Of a DNA stretch of 64,000 bases, positions 34,512-43,405 are shown piece by piece (the first letter of the stretch is position 1; the number at the start of each line of letters is the position of its first letter). Below the pieces are notes generated by a model. The model saw only the letters and a program-made list of their open reading frames with translations, did no database searches and was not told where the DNA came from. Origin of the DNA: Mesobacillus campisalis (GTDB lineage Bacteria > Bacillota > Bacilli > Bacillales > Cytobacillaceae); assembly GCF_000986785.1 (NCBI RefSeq), contig NZ_LAYY01000006.1:124001-188000 (forward strand), in the 5' to 3' direction. A program made the translations under genes and the position numbers.

Positions 34512-36140
34512 ATGAATCAAAAGCCCAAAGTTATTTTTAAAAATGTGTCAAAAAAATACACCTTACAAAAGGGGAAAATTGACCGCCTTTTGGAACTAAT
34601 AAAAACAGAAAAGAGTCAACCGAGCTTTTATGCGTTAAGAAATATTTCTTTTACGGTTTATGAGGGAGAGACAATTGGAATTATTGGTATTAATGGTTCC
34701 GGCAAATCTACAATGTCCAATTTACTTGCACAAGTTGTCCCTCCGACTGATGGGCAGATCCAAGTATTCGGTGAAACGTCACTAATAGCTATTGCGGTGG
34801 GTCTTAATAATAATTTAACGGGCCTTGAGAATATTGAATTGAAATGTTTAATGCACGGAATGAAAAAAGAAGATATTAAGCAGATTCAGCCTAAAATAAT
34901 TGAATTTGCGGAACTTGGAGATTTTATAGATCAACCCGTTAAAAGTTACTCCAGCGGAATGAAGTCAAGGCTAGGCTTTGCCATTTCAGCGCATACGAAT
35001 CCAGATATAATGGTTATAGATGAAGCTTTGTCTGTCGGAGACCAAACATTTTATCAAAAGTGTATTAATAAAATGAATGAGTTCAAATCTCAAGGAAAAA
35101 CCATTTTTTTTATTAGTCATTCCGCCTCTCAAGTTCGCTCTTTTTGTGACAGGGTAATATGGTTAAATAATGGTGAACTAGTTGAATTTGGGGATTCAAC
35201 AACTGTTATTGCAAATTATTTAAAATTTATTAAATGGTTTAATGAACTCAGTGAAGATGAGAAAAAAAGCTATAAAAAAGAACAAATGATAAAGCAAAAA
35301 AAGGAAAATAACAAAGACGTACCTTTAACTATAAAAACTAATAGTAGGAAATTCCGTTCAAATAAGCAAAAAAAGAGAAATAAGGCTGTTGTTGGCCAGT
35401 TTATTTTTTTGGTTACCTTATTTATTTTTAGTACTTTTTTAATGCTGTTTAATCATCAATTTCAGTTTAGCAACATAGAAAGTGACCAATCAATAAATAA
35501 TAGGACAAAAAATGAAACGAAAGAAAGTGGATCAATTGAATCCCCTGAAAAGGTAGATAAGAAAGGTTATATTACAAAAGAACAGCTAGAGATAGTAGAT
35601 AAAAGTTCCAATAGTTCAGTTACACTTGGTTTTATGGATGAAGTTTATGTAAAGGAAATAGTTGGCGAAGATTATAAGGTTATGATAGGAGATATTAAAG
35701 GGGGAGTAAAAAAGGAAAATATTTTTATCCCAAATGAAAAGATCGCAGAATCAACGATAAATATTAATGATTTTATAAATGGATTTCCAGATTCAACAAA
35801 AAGCGCCTATGAATTTTACCTGCTATTTTTAAATACCACCCCTGAAAAAATTGAAGGTGCTTTAAATGGGAAAACTGGAGAACGGGAAGATAAAATAGGA
35901 AATAGATATTTTAGTTATGGTATGGTTGAATATAGAATAAATCCGAAGAATCATTCGGACTCACTTATTATTAAGGACTTTTCCCCAGATTCAATAAATA
36001 TGGCAAAAATCCAGGGTAATTCTTCCTATAAAAGTGAAAATGAGCAATTTATTTTTGTTTCAGCAAATGACTACTTATATATATTAAATCTTTTAGATAA
36101 TGAATTAATTATAAGATTAAGAGGTAATGGGTCTTTATAA
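34512..36140 (+). CDS. tagH: Teichoic acid export ATPase TagH, with membrane-anchored C-terminal domain (cassette copy)
   Basis: A 542-residue ATPase. Walker [10 protein letters not shown] (59-67), signature [10 protein letters not shown] (145-154), Walker B IMVIDE (166-171). After the ATPase domain comes a basic linker (about 245-290), one transmembrane helix (about 292-313) and an outside domain rich in Ser, Asn, Asp and Lys (to 542). This is the layout of B. subtilis TagH (527 residues). GGAGG precedes ATG. The second TagH in the window lacks the helix and has a different C-terminal domain, so the two probably export different polymers. Confidence 0.9.
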   Translation: MNQKPKVIFKNVSKKYTLQKGKIDRLLELIKTEKSQPSFYALRNISFTVYEGETIGIIGINGSGKSTMSNLLAQVVPPTDGQIQVFGETSLIAIAVGLNNNLTGLENIELKCLMHGMKKEDIKQIQPKIIEFAELGDFIDQPVKSYSSGMKSRLGFAISAHTNPDIMVIDEALSVGDQTFYQKCINKMNEFKSQGKTIFFISHSASQVRSFCDRVIWLNNGELVEFGDSTTVIANYLKFIKWFNELSEDEKKSYKKEQMIKQKKENNKDVPLTIKTNSRKFRSNKQKKRNKAVVGQFIFLVTLFIFSTFLMLFNHQFQFSNIESDQSINNRTKNETKESGSIESPEKVDKKGYITKEQLEIVDKSSNSSVTLGFMDEVYVKEIVGEDYKVMIGDIKGGVKKENIFIPNEKIAESTININDFINGFPDSTKSAYEFYLLFLNTTPEKIEGALNGKTGEREDKIGNRYFSYGMVEYRINPKNHSDSLIIKDFSPDSINMAKIQGNSSYKSENEQFIFVSANDYLYILNLLDNELIIRLRGNGSL

Positions 36141-36146
36141 TGCAAA

Positions 36147-36180
36147 CTAACACCTTCCAACTTTACATGGAAGGTGTTAG
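36147..36180 (+). terminator. Hairpin after tagH without T-run
   Basis: CTAACACCTTCC and GGAAGGTGTTAG pair perfectly (12 bases, 10-base loop) seven bases after the tagH stop. TACTAAAA follows instead of a T-run, so it may be an RNA-stabilising hairpin rather than a full terminator. Confidence 0.55.
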
Positions 36181-36265
36181 TACTAAAACCAATATAAGTC
36201 TTGTTTACATTATTAACCTAGTTTAGTAGAACCTCTTTAGTTTGGAACATAAAGGGGCGACGACA

Positions 36266-37630
36266 ATGAAGAAAAATTATTTATTTCTTATTTTTATTGT
36301 ATTATTTTTCTTTTTAACGATTATTTTATTTGAGTATTTAATAACTCCTAGAAATGAGAGTATAAATAAGCCTACTAAAAACAATCCTGTAATAAATACT
36401 CCCGAGCAGTTTGGAGCGAATGGTTATGACGAAAAGCCTGATACAAAGGCATTGCAAGAAGCCATTGATAAAAGTGACATTCTTCTATTAAAAAGTGGAG
36501 CAACATATATTATTGATGAACCTCTAGTCAGTAATCATACGATAGAAATTAAGAGTGATAATCAAACAAAAACACCTCCTATAATCTTACAAAGCAGTAT
36601 GGATAGTGCATTTGTTTTTGAAAATAAACCCAAATTTTCTACAAAAGTGAGTGAGCCAATTTACCAAAAAGATACTTTCGTAGTCTTGAATAATACAAAG
36701 GGAATAAGCCCAGGAGATTTAATTCATTTAAAGTCTAGTACGTTATGGCCAGATGATAATAGAGGATACCTAAAGAAAGGAGAACTGCAAAAGGTACTTA
36801 AAGTGGAAGGTAACAAGGTATATTTTGAACGTCCTATGGCTGATGAATACAAGATTGATAAAACAGAGCAAATCACTGCAAAAGTGTATCCTAAATTAAC
36901 TTTAAAATTAAGTAATATCACATTTTCTCATCCTGAACCATATAATACGGTTATGATTGATATTAATTATGCCAGTGATTCAATTATTAAGAATCTTTTT
37001 GTAAGAAACTCAAAACATACCGGAATTATTTTGAACAATACATATAACACTAAAGTCTCGAAAGTAAATATTAATTTGGGTACTACCAAGGATATAAATA
37101 CTGGGTACGGAATAATGGATTATGGAGGAACAGGGACATTAGTTACTGAAAGTAAATTTATTAATGTGCGCCGTGGAGTAGACTTCTCAGGGGGAACTCC
37201 TTCTCGCTATGGAAAGGTAACTGACTCAAGAGCAGTTGGATTTAAACCAGATACACTTGCTGGGGGGAATAGTGGGTTTGGAACACATTCAACCGCTGAA
37301 TATATTTCTTTTGAAAATAATACTATAGAAAACTTTAACTATGCATTCCTTGTTAGAGGAAACAATGTTTCAATTATTGGTAACTCTGTTGAGGGGTCTA
37401 CTAGAAATTTTATATACTTATCTTTTGGCGATAATATTAAGCTTGAAAATAATACCTATGATAATAAAGGGGTTAATTCCTTAAATAGTTTTATTATGTT
37501 GTCACCAACATATAAAGGGTCGATAATAGCGAAAAAAAATACTATTTTGGGTTTGAAAGGTCCTCTAATAAATGGTGATTTAGGGATGTTAAACAGTTTG
37601 AGCTTAAGTGGAAATATTGTTAAACCTTAA
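36266..37630 (+). CDS. Membrane-anchored right-handed beta-helix protein
   Basis: About 454 residues from ATG 36266, chosen for GGGGCG upstream (the frame extends to TTG 36242). An uncleaved signal anchor (about 5-26) is followed by an outside domain. The start FGANGYDEKPDTKALQEAID is the pectate-lyase-superfamily (Pectate_lyase_3) entry motif, and later Asn-rich beta-coil repeats (NNTIENFNYAFLVRGNN, NSVEGSTRNFIYLS, LENNTYDN) form the helix. Such folds cleave or epimerise acidic polysaccharides or act as tail-spike-like binders. As the cassette makes a uronic acid sugar, an epimerase or lyase for its own polymer is an attractive guess. Confidence 0.78.
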   Translation: MKKNYLFLIFIVLFFFLTIILFEYLITPRNESINKPTKNNPVINTPEQFGANGYDEKPDTKALQEAIDKSDILLLKSGATYIIDEPLVSNHTIEIKSDNQTKTPPIILQSSMDSAFVFENKPKFSTKVSEPIYQKDTFVVLNNTKGISPGDLIHLKSSTLWPDDNRGYLKKGELQKVLKVEGNKVYFERPMADEYKIDKTEQITAKVYPKLTLKLSNITFSHPEPYNTVMIDINYASDSIIKNLFVRNSKHTGIILNNTYNTKVSKVNINLGTTKDINTGYGIMDYGGTGTLVTESKFINVRRGVDFSGGTPSRYGKVTDSRAVGFKPDTLAGGNSGFGTHSTAEYISFENNTIENFNYAFLVRGNNVSIIGNSVEGSTRNFIYLSFGDNIKLENNTYDNKGVNSLNSFIMLSPTYKGSIIAKKNTILGLKGPLINGDLGMLNSLSLSGNIVKP

Positions 37631-37840
37631 GTATTAATAAAGTTAGGAAAGTAATGTCTTTTTTTACTTGGGTGGTAACTACCAAAATGTTGTTTCTTAT
37701 ACTTAGCAAATCTATTGTGACGAGCAAACTGTATAATCGGTAGTAATTTTGTAAAAGTTTCTTAATTATATTGTGAAAAAAATGCATTTTTTGTAGAATT
37801 GTAGTAGTATTTGAAAAAAAGAACAAAATGGAGGGTGAAT

Positions 37841-40243
37841 TTGAAAGGGAAATTTATTTATTGTAGTAGAGTATTTGTGCTTTTATGGTTACTCGTTTTA
37901 ATTTTTCCAGAATATAATAATGCCTATACTGATCTCTCAACTTATAAAATTGAGACCGGTAAATTTGTTGGTGAAAGCAGTGCAAACACCTCTTTAGTTC
38001 AGTTTAAGAAAGATACTGGCTGGGATGGTAGTTATGCTAAAACTAATGAATATGAAACTTATTATCGTATTAGAAGTGGCGAGTTTTTGGGAGAGGCCCG
38101 GGTTAACAATGTAGTTCAGCAGTTTACTAAGGAAACTGGTTTAAGTGCTAGTTATAAGGGAACAGGAGAACCCCAGAACTACCATACGATAATTAGTGGA
38201 GGATTTCCTCAATCAAAAGTAGATCAAGTACTGCAGCAGTTCAAGAAAGAAACTGGAATTAACGCGAAAGCAGTAGGGGTTGGCGAACCTGAAAATTACT
38301 ATCAATTAGTTAGTGGAGGGTTTCCTAAATCTAAAGTAGAAAATGTGCTTACTCAGTTTCGACAAGAGACAGGAATTGATGCTAAATCAGTAGGGGTTGG
38401 GGAGCAGCAAAACTATTATCAACTGATTAGTGGAGGGTTTCCCAATTCAAAAGTAGAGCAGGTCCTTCAACAGTTCCAAGAAAAAACAGGTATAAGTGCA
38501 AAGTATGTAGGTGTGGGAGAACCGCAAAACTACTATTTAATTATTAGTGGTGGATTTAACGGACTTTCTCGTGCAACTCAAGTACTTCAACAGTTTGAGG
38601 CAACGACAAATATACAAGCAAGATTGGTTTCATTGGGAAATAATAAATATATTATTGAATCAGTCCCCGTGCTGGGATACAGCAATGTTGAAAAGGGGCG
38701 TCAATTCTTTGAAAACAATAACTGGTATGTAAGAACACCCCTAACTGGAGAAAAAGCCTATAAGAGTTACCAGATAATCACTGTGCCTATTTTAGGAATT
38801 ACTCAAATGGAAAAGGGACGCCAGTTCTTTGAGGCCAATAACTGGTATGTAAGAACAACAATAACTGGGGAAAAAGATTTTAGTAGTTATCAAATTAAAT
38901 CAGAACCTGTTTTAGGGTATAATCAAATTCAAAAAGCCCTGAATTTTTTCGAAAAAAATAATTGGTATGCAAGATCTCCTTTAACAGGTGAAAAAGGTTA
39001 TAGTAGTTATCAGGTGGTGTCAGACCCAGTGTTGGGGTATTCAATGGCAGAAAAAGGACGCCAATTCTTTTTAACAAATAACTGGTATGCTAGAATTCCT
39101 ACTACAGGACAACAAGGGTATACTAGCTTTCGTGTTATTTCAGACCCTGTACTAGGATGGAATGAAACAAAAAAAGGCCTTGATTTTTTTGCGAAGAATA
39201 AATGGGCTGCTTCCGCCCCGGCTACTGGAGCAATTGAATATTTTTATAAAATCTCAACTCAAGATTTCGAAGGCTACGACAAAGCCCAGGCCGCAGCCCA
39301 GCGCATCCAAAGCCTTTATGGTTGGAATACCACTTTGGTAAAGACAAAAAACGGCCCGCAGCTGATGTACACTGATTACGGCATGACTTTGCCTGCAATG
39401 CTGGACAAGCAAATGCAGGGAAGTCCACAGACAGATAAGTACCGTAACGAGCCAAGGTTCATTCATGCTGATTATGTTGATTTGACTAATAAGGTCGTTA
39501 CAGCTGATCGGGTAAATGTAAGAACCGGCCCTTCAACAACCAGTTCCGTTACACAGCAGGTTAACGCAGGCACCAGTGTAATGGTTATTGCCAAGACCGG
39601 AGATTGGGTGGAAGTCAGGTTAACCTGGCAGAATGCCACTGCGTCTGACGTAGGGTATTATCTTAATCCTGATAACTTCTCTATCAATAACAAGGACTAT
39701 TTCCAATTCCTCAAGCTTTCACAGACAGCTAACATAAATGCTAGTGAAGTGAATGAAAAGATTTTGAAGGGAAAAGGAATCCTTGATGGAAAAGGCCAGG
39801 CGTTTGTTGATGCAGCACAGAGATACAATATTAATGAATTGTATTTGATCTCCCATTCATTACTGGAGACAGGAAATGGGACATCCTCTTTGGCTACTGG
39901 TACTGTTTATAATGGCAGAACTGTTTATAATATGTATGGATATGGCGCTTATGATTCCTGCCCTCTTACTTGCGGGGCGAAGGCAGCCTATGACAATGGC
40001 TGGTTTACACCGGAAGCGGCAATTGTTGGTGGGGCGCAGTTTATCAGCAGCCGTTACATCTATAATACAACGTTCCAGCAGGACACACTCTATAAAATGA
40101 GATGGAATCCTGTCCAGCCGTGGCATCAATATGCTACGGATATCGGATGGGCATATAAACAAGTAAATTCCATTTATAATTTATACCAGCTGCTTGATAA
40201 CTATACCCTGTATTATGATGTTCCAAACTATCAGTATAGGTAG
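37841..40243 (+). CDS. Glucosaminidase autolysin with SPOR-like repeats (mosaic gene)
   Basis: 800 residues from TTG 37841, seven bases after GGAGG (the frame reaches 37811). Signal peptide, then about six repeats of roughly 38 residues (ISGGFP-x-SKV...VLQQF...TGI) and about five of roughly 37 (PVLGY...EKGRQFF...NNWY), both SPOR-like and probably glycan-binding. An SH3 domain (about 555-610) and a GH73 glucosaminidase (about 650-770) follow, with candidate catalytic Glu in SHSLLETGNGT. The first 1.4 kb is AT-rich like the cassette. From about 39,230 codon use becomes GC-rich like the rest of the genome, marking a recombination junction inside an intact gene. Confidence 0.87.
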   Translation: MKGKFIYCSRVFVLLWLLVLIFPEYNNAYTDLSTYKIETGKFVGESSANTSLVQFKKDTGWDGSYAKTNEYETYYRIRSGEFLGEARVNNVVQQFTKETGLSASYKGTGEPQNYHTIISGGFPQSKVDQVLQQFKKETGINAKAVGVGEPENYYQLVSGGFPKSKVENVLTQFRQETGIDAKSVGVGEQQNYYQLISGGFPNSKVEQVLQQFQEKTGISAKYVGVGEPQNYYLIISGGFNGLSRATQVLQQFEATTNIQARLVSLGNNKYIIESVPVLGYSNVEKGRQFFENNNWYVRTPLTGEKAYKSYQIITVPILGITQMEKGRQFFEANNWYVRTTITGEKDFSSYQIKSEPVLGYNQIQKALNFFEKNNWYARSPLTGEKGYSSYQVVSDPVLGYSMAEKGRQFFLTNNWYARIPTTGQQGYTSFRVISDPVLGWNETKKGLDFFAKNKWAASAPATGAIEYFYKISTQDFEGYDKAQAAAQRIQSLYGWNTTLVKTKNGPQLMYTDYGMTLPAMLDKQMQGSPQTDKYRNEPRFIHADYVDLTNKVVTADRVNVRTGPSTTSSVTQQVNAGTSVMVIAKTGDWVEVRLTWQNATASDVGYYLNPDNFSINNKDYFQFLKLSQTANINASEVNEKILKGKGILDGKGQAFVDAAQRYNINELYLISHSLLETGNGTSSLATGTVYNGRTVYNMYGYGAYDSCPLTCGAKAAYDNGWFTPEAAIVGGAQFISSRYIYNTTFQQDTLYKMRWNPVQPWHQYATDIGWAYKQVNSIYNLYQLLDNYTLYYDVPNYQYR

Positions 40244-40247
40244 AAAG

Positions 40248-40282
40248 AACCCTCCAATCATTGAGCGATTGGAGGGTTTTTC
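40248..40282 (+). terminator. Terminator of the repeat-containing glucosaminidase gene
   Basis: AACCCTCCAATC and GATTGGAGGGTT form a perfect 12-base stem followed by TTT, CTATC. Confidence 0.85.
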
Positions 40283-40321
40283 TATCTGTAAAGTTGATAG
40301 TTTAAAAGTGATGTGAAACGG

Positions 40322-40363
40322 AAAAGGGACCCCAAATGCTTTATGCATTCAAAGTCCCTTTTT
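40322..40363. terminator. Terminator of the convergent glucosaminidase gene
   Basis: AAAAGGGAC / GTCCCTTTT outer stem with an inner AATGC / GCATT stem. The A-run on the plus strand gives the T-run for the minus-strand gene that ends at 40367. Confidence 0.8.
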
Positions 40364-40366
40364 TGT

Positions 40367-43135
40367 TTATCTTAGCTCTAACGCGATATAACTGCTGCTA
40401 ACCCATCCCTCGGTACCATTTGCCATTTTAACCTTATACCATGTCCTGGTGCTATTCATGGTTGGCTTTCCGTCTTTATCCAGAACGAGGTGTACATATT
40501 CATTCAGTGCAAACTTCCCGATGGCAGCCTGTGCCGTGGAATCTGTCGGGCGGACATTCAGCGGCGAGCCAGTGGAACGGCCCAGGTTTTTGACGGAGAT
40601 GAACTCCTTGTATCGGTCGAATTTGATGACGTTGGTCCAATATTCGGCGCCATCTACCTTCACTTTGACCCAGAAGTCATTCTGCTTTTCCATCAATGTG
40701 AACTCTGTTCCTGCAGAGATGGTTTTCACGACGGTAGTATTGCCTTTTTGGCTTACAAGCGGAAGACTCTTGACGGCAATGGCTGTAATATCCGCAGGGA
40801 AGACATCACCGCCGGCAGGGATGCTCGGTGCTTTATAGACTGTTGCGTTTGGACTAGCATTCTCGTAATCTGCTTCATTATATGGAAGAATTCTCTGCAT
40901 ATGGGCAGCGATTTTTTGTCCCCATTTTTCATCACTTGCATAATAGAAGTTCAAGCCCTCGCTATTTGCTACTACCCTTGTGCCTGATCCAACGAGCTTT
41001 GTGCTGAAGCCGAGATGATAGCCTTTATGTTTCCAGTTTCCAGGATTCAGATAGGTTGCCTTCATTTCCTGGGCGATGTATTCAATCGTGGCATCAACAT
41101 TCGTGAAACGGTAAGCACCGACGAACGGTGTGGCATCATATGCTGCAAATCCAAACAGATTAAACTTGCCTAGTGCGAGATTGGACTTTCCATAATTGCT
41201 CTCATGAATCGCCTTGGCAGCAAGGTACAGGGCATTTACGCCGTACTTATTGCCTGCATCAATAAAGGCTTGTCCCTTCCCGGTAAGAACGCTCGTTTCG
41301 CCGGCTTTTACTCCATTGGCTATATATTGATTGATTTGCGTCGCTGTCACTTTGGAAGGTGTTCTTAAATCAATGAACTGATACCCGTTCCTGTGCATCG
41401 GATCCCCGGTTACCACATGCTTGGCAAAGTCCCCGGAAACATATCCTGTCTTTCCATTAAAGTCGATTCTTACCCAACCGTTTGATACCGTGTGGGTTGG
41501 GTAGAAAAATTCTGCCTTATTGACTTGGCCTAGTATAATACCACTGGTATTGGCCGCTGATCTCACATTGACCGTCTCCGTCGCCACATACAGCCTGTTG
41601 CTGATGGCCGTTTCCGTCAGTGAAGGAGTTGGCGCAGGTGCTGGTGCTGGCGCAGGTTCAGGTGTTGGTGCTGGCACCGGAACAGGCTCAGGCTCAGGGG
41701 TTGGAGCAGGCTCCTGGACAACGACATTCACATCAATTTCTTTGATGAATACCTGTTTCCCTTCATAGGCTACCTGATAGACCGTGACTCCGCGGCTGTT
41801 GACGACCTTTTGGGTGGAGTCGAACTCGATATTCCTGTTCACCTTAAAAAGAGCTGGCGTTCCCACATCCGGGGTTGGATAAAGGTAGGCCGTTTTATTG
41901 CTTACAAGCTTTGTTGGATCAATGCTTCTGAATGAATGATAGTGTTGCAGACTGCTGCCCCATACCCAGCCTGTCGTGGTTGTATTGCTGCCATTTGAAA
42001 GATAGGTGTAGGAAACTCTGTACCAGTTGCCAATTCTCTCCTCAGATGTTGCAATTCTTCCTTCTGGGATGGTCAGTACTGTATTAAAATGATTTCCCGG
42101 CCCCGCTTTAAGAGCGAGGTTTGTGCTGGCTTTATAGGTTGTTTTAGGTATGCTGACCGAAAGTCCTGCATCGCTTTCCTTAACGTAGACTGTTCTGCCC
42201 TGGTGGGTGACACTGTACACAGGAACGCCCCGGCTGCTTACCGCTTTCTGTGCTGTAATGAATCCATAGCCGCTGCCCACTTTGAAAAGGGCGGGTTTCC
42301 CGACATCGGGTGTTGGATAAAGGTAGGTAGTGCTGTTTCGGCTGATGATCGCCGTTTCATTTATAGTGCTGACAGCATGGTGGTGCTGCAGGTAGCTCCC
42401 CCAGATCCAGCCCGTCCGAGTCGAGTTGCTTCCGCTTGAATAAGTGATTTTATACCAGTTTCCTACTCTTTCCTCCGAAGCGGCAACGCTGCCTTCTGCC
42501 AGTGTAGCAGGAGAACTAAAATGATTCCCCGGGCCGGAGCGAAGAGGCTGGCGGGAGGTTGTTTTATACGTAGTCTTTGGAATGGCGACCAGCTGGCCGA
42601 CATCCCCCGCCTTTACGTATACGGTCTTGCCTTGATAGGAAACACGGTATAAATTGACTCCTCTGCTGTTGACCACCTTCTGGGTAGAGCTGAGTTCTGT
42701 ACTGCCATCCGCCCTGAAAAGAGCAGGCTTCCCGGTATCCGGAGTAGGGTACAGATAGGCGCTTTTAAGTGTCAGCAAATCAATTTTTGTAATGCTCGTG
42801 TATACATGGTAGTGCTGGAGATAGCTCCCCCAAACCCAGCCTGTCCTTGTCACATTTTTACCACCTGAGCTGTATGTGTAAGAAACTTTATACCAATTTC
42901 CGATTCTCTCTTGGGAAGTCACAATTTTGCCTGCCGGAATGGTCATAACACTGCTAAAATGGTTTCCTGCACCCGAACGGAGGACTAGGTTTACACTGGT
43001 TTGGTAATTGGTTTTTGGCAGCTGAACAACCGTTGAGGCCTCTGCCTGAGGTAAGTTATAAGGAAGAATAGGAAGGCTTGTCCCCCCAATGGCCAGTCCG
43101 GCAGATAAAATGATAACTTTTGCGATATTTTTCAT
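40367..43135 (-). CDS. SH3-repeat glucosaminidase autolysin
   Basis: A secreted 922-residue enzyme. Signal peptide to about residue 33. Three long repeats of about 145 residues follow, each an SH3-like part (LRSG-x-GNHFSS, GNWYKVSY, GWVWGS-x-LQHHH) and a linker part (AYLYPTPD-x-GKPALF, VVNSRGV). Next come a Pro-Ala-Thr-Glu linker (about 487-525), another SH3, a GH73 domain with candidate Glu near 644 (KAIHESNYGKSNLALG) and two C-terminal SH3 domains. It hydrolyses the glycan strand. It converges on the mosaic glucosaminidase gene but has different binding modules. Ribosome binding site weak (GTGTGG). Confidence 0.9.
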   Translation of the reverse strand: MKNIAKVIILSAGLAIGGTSLPILPYNLPQAEASTVVQLPKTNYQTSVNLVLRSGAGNHFSSVMTIPAGKIVTSQERIGNWYKVSYTYSSGGKNVTRTGWVWGSYLQHYHVYTSITKIDLLTLKSAYLYPTPDTGKPALFRADGSTELSSTQKVVNSRGVNLYRVSYQGKTVYVKAGDVGQLVAIPKTTYKTTSRQPLRSGPGNHFSSPATLAEGSVAASEERVGNWYKITYSSGSNSTRTGWIWGSYLQHHHAVSTINETAIISRNSTTYLYPTPDVGKPALFKVGSGYGFITAQKAVSSRGVPVYSVTHQGRTVYVKESDAGLSVSIPKTTYKASTNLALKAGPGNHFNTVLTIPEGRIATSEERIGNWYRVSYTYLSNGSNTTTTGWVWGSSLQHYHSFRSIDPTKLVSNKTAYLYPTPDVGTPALFKVNRNIEFDSTQKVVNSRGVTVYQVAYEGKQVFIKEIDVNVVVQEPAPTPEPEPVPVPAPTPEPAPAPAPAPTPSLTETAISNRLYVATETVNVRSAANTSGIILGQVNKAEFFYPTHTVSNGWVRIDFNGKTGYVSGDFAKHVVTGDPMHRNGYQFIDLRTPSKVTATQINQYIANGVKAGETSVLTGKGQAFIDAGNKYGVNALYLAAKAIHESNYGKSNLALGKFNLFGFAAYDATPFVGAYRFTNVDATIEYIAQEMKATYLNPGNWKHKGYHLGFSTKLVGSGTRVVANSEGLNFYYASDEKWGQKIAAHMQRILPYNEADYENASPNATVYKAPSIPAGGDVFPADITAIAVKSLPLVSQKGNTTVVKTISAGTEFTLMEKQNDFWVKVKVDGAEYWTNVIKFDRYKEFISVKNLGRSTGSPLNVRPTDSTAQAAIGKFALNEYVHLVLDKDGKPTMNSTRTWYKVKMANGTEGWVSSSYIALELR

Positions 43136-43360
43136 GTATTATGTTTTCCACACTTTCACTAAAATTTCCATGGCTCCTATATGGCAAAAACAGTGCATAT
43201 TGTTGTTGATTATAGGCATCCGGCAGTTGCGGCGACACTCCCAATCTTGTAATAACTTTGTAATATTAACAAACTATGACAATTATATTATCATTTGTTT
43301 TCATGAAGGGATATAAAAATTTTTACGAATTTGTGGAATGGTAAAATGTACCGAAGAAAA

Positions 43361-43391
43361 AAAGAGATTTGCCGGTTTCAGGCAAATCTCT
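43361..43391. terminator. Terminator of the 43.4 kb glycosyltransferase gene
   Basis: AGAGATTTGCC and GGCAAATCTCT pair perfectly around a 7-base loop. On the minus strand a T-run follows, ending the gene whose stop is at 43406. Confidence 0.85.
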
Positions 43392-43405
43392 GTCTTACTA
43401 GAGGA

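Noticed and set aside
37841-39230. CRISPR-like array from the repeated DNA
   Set aside because: The repetition is in the coding frame and follows protein repeats of 37-38 residues; units diverge at synonymous sites and there are no spacers.
22968-39230. Prophage or integrative element
   Set aside because: No integrase, phage structural genes, tRNA attachment site or flanking direct repeats seen; gene content is purely surface polymer synthesis.
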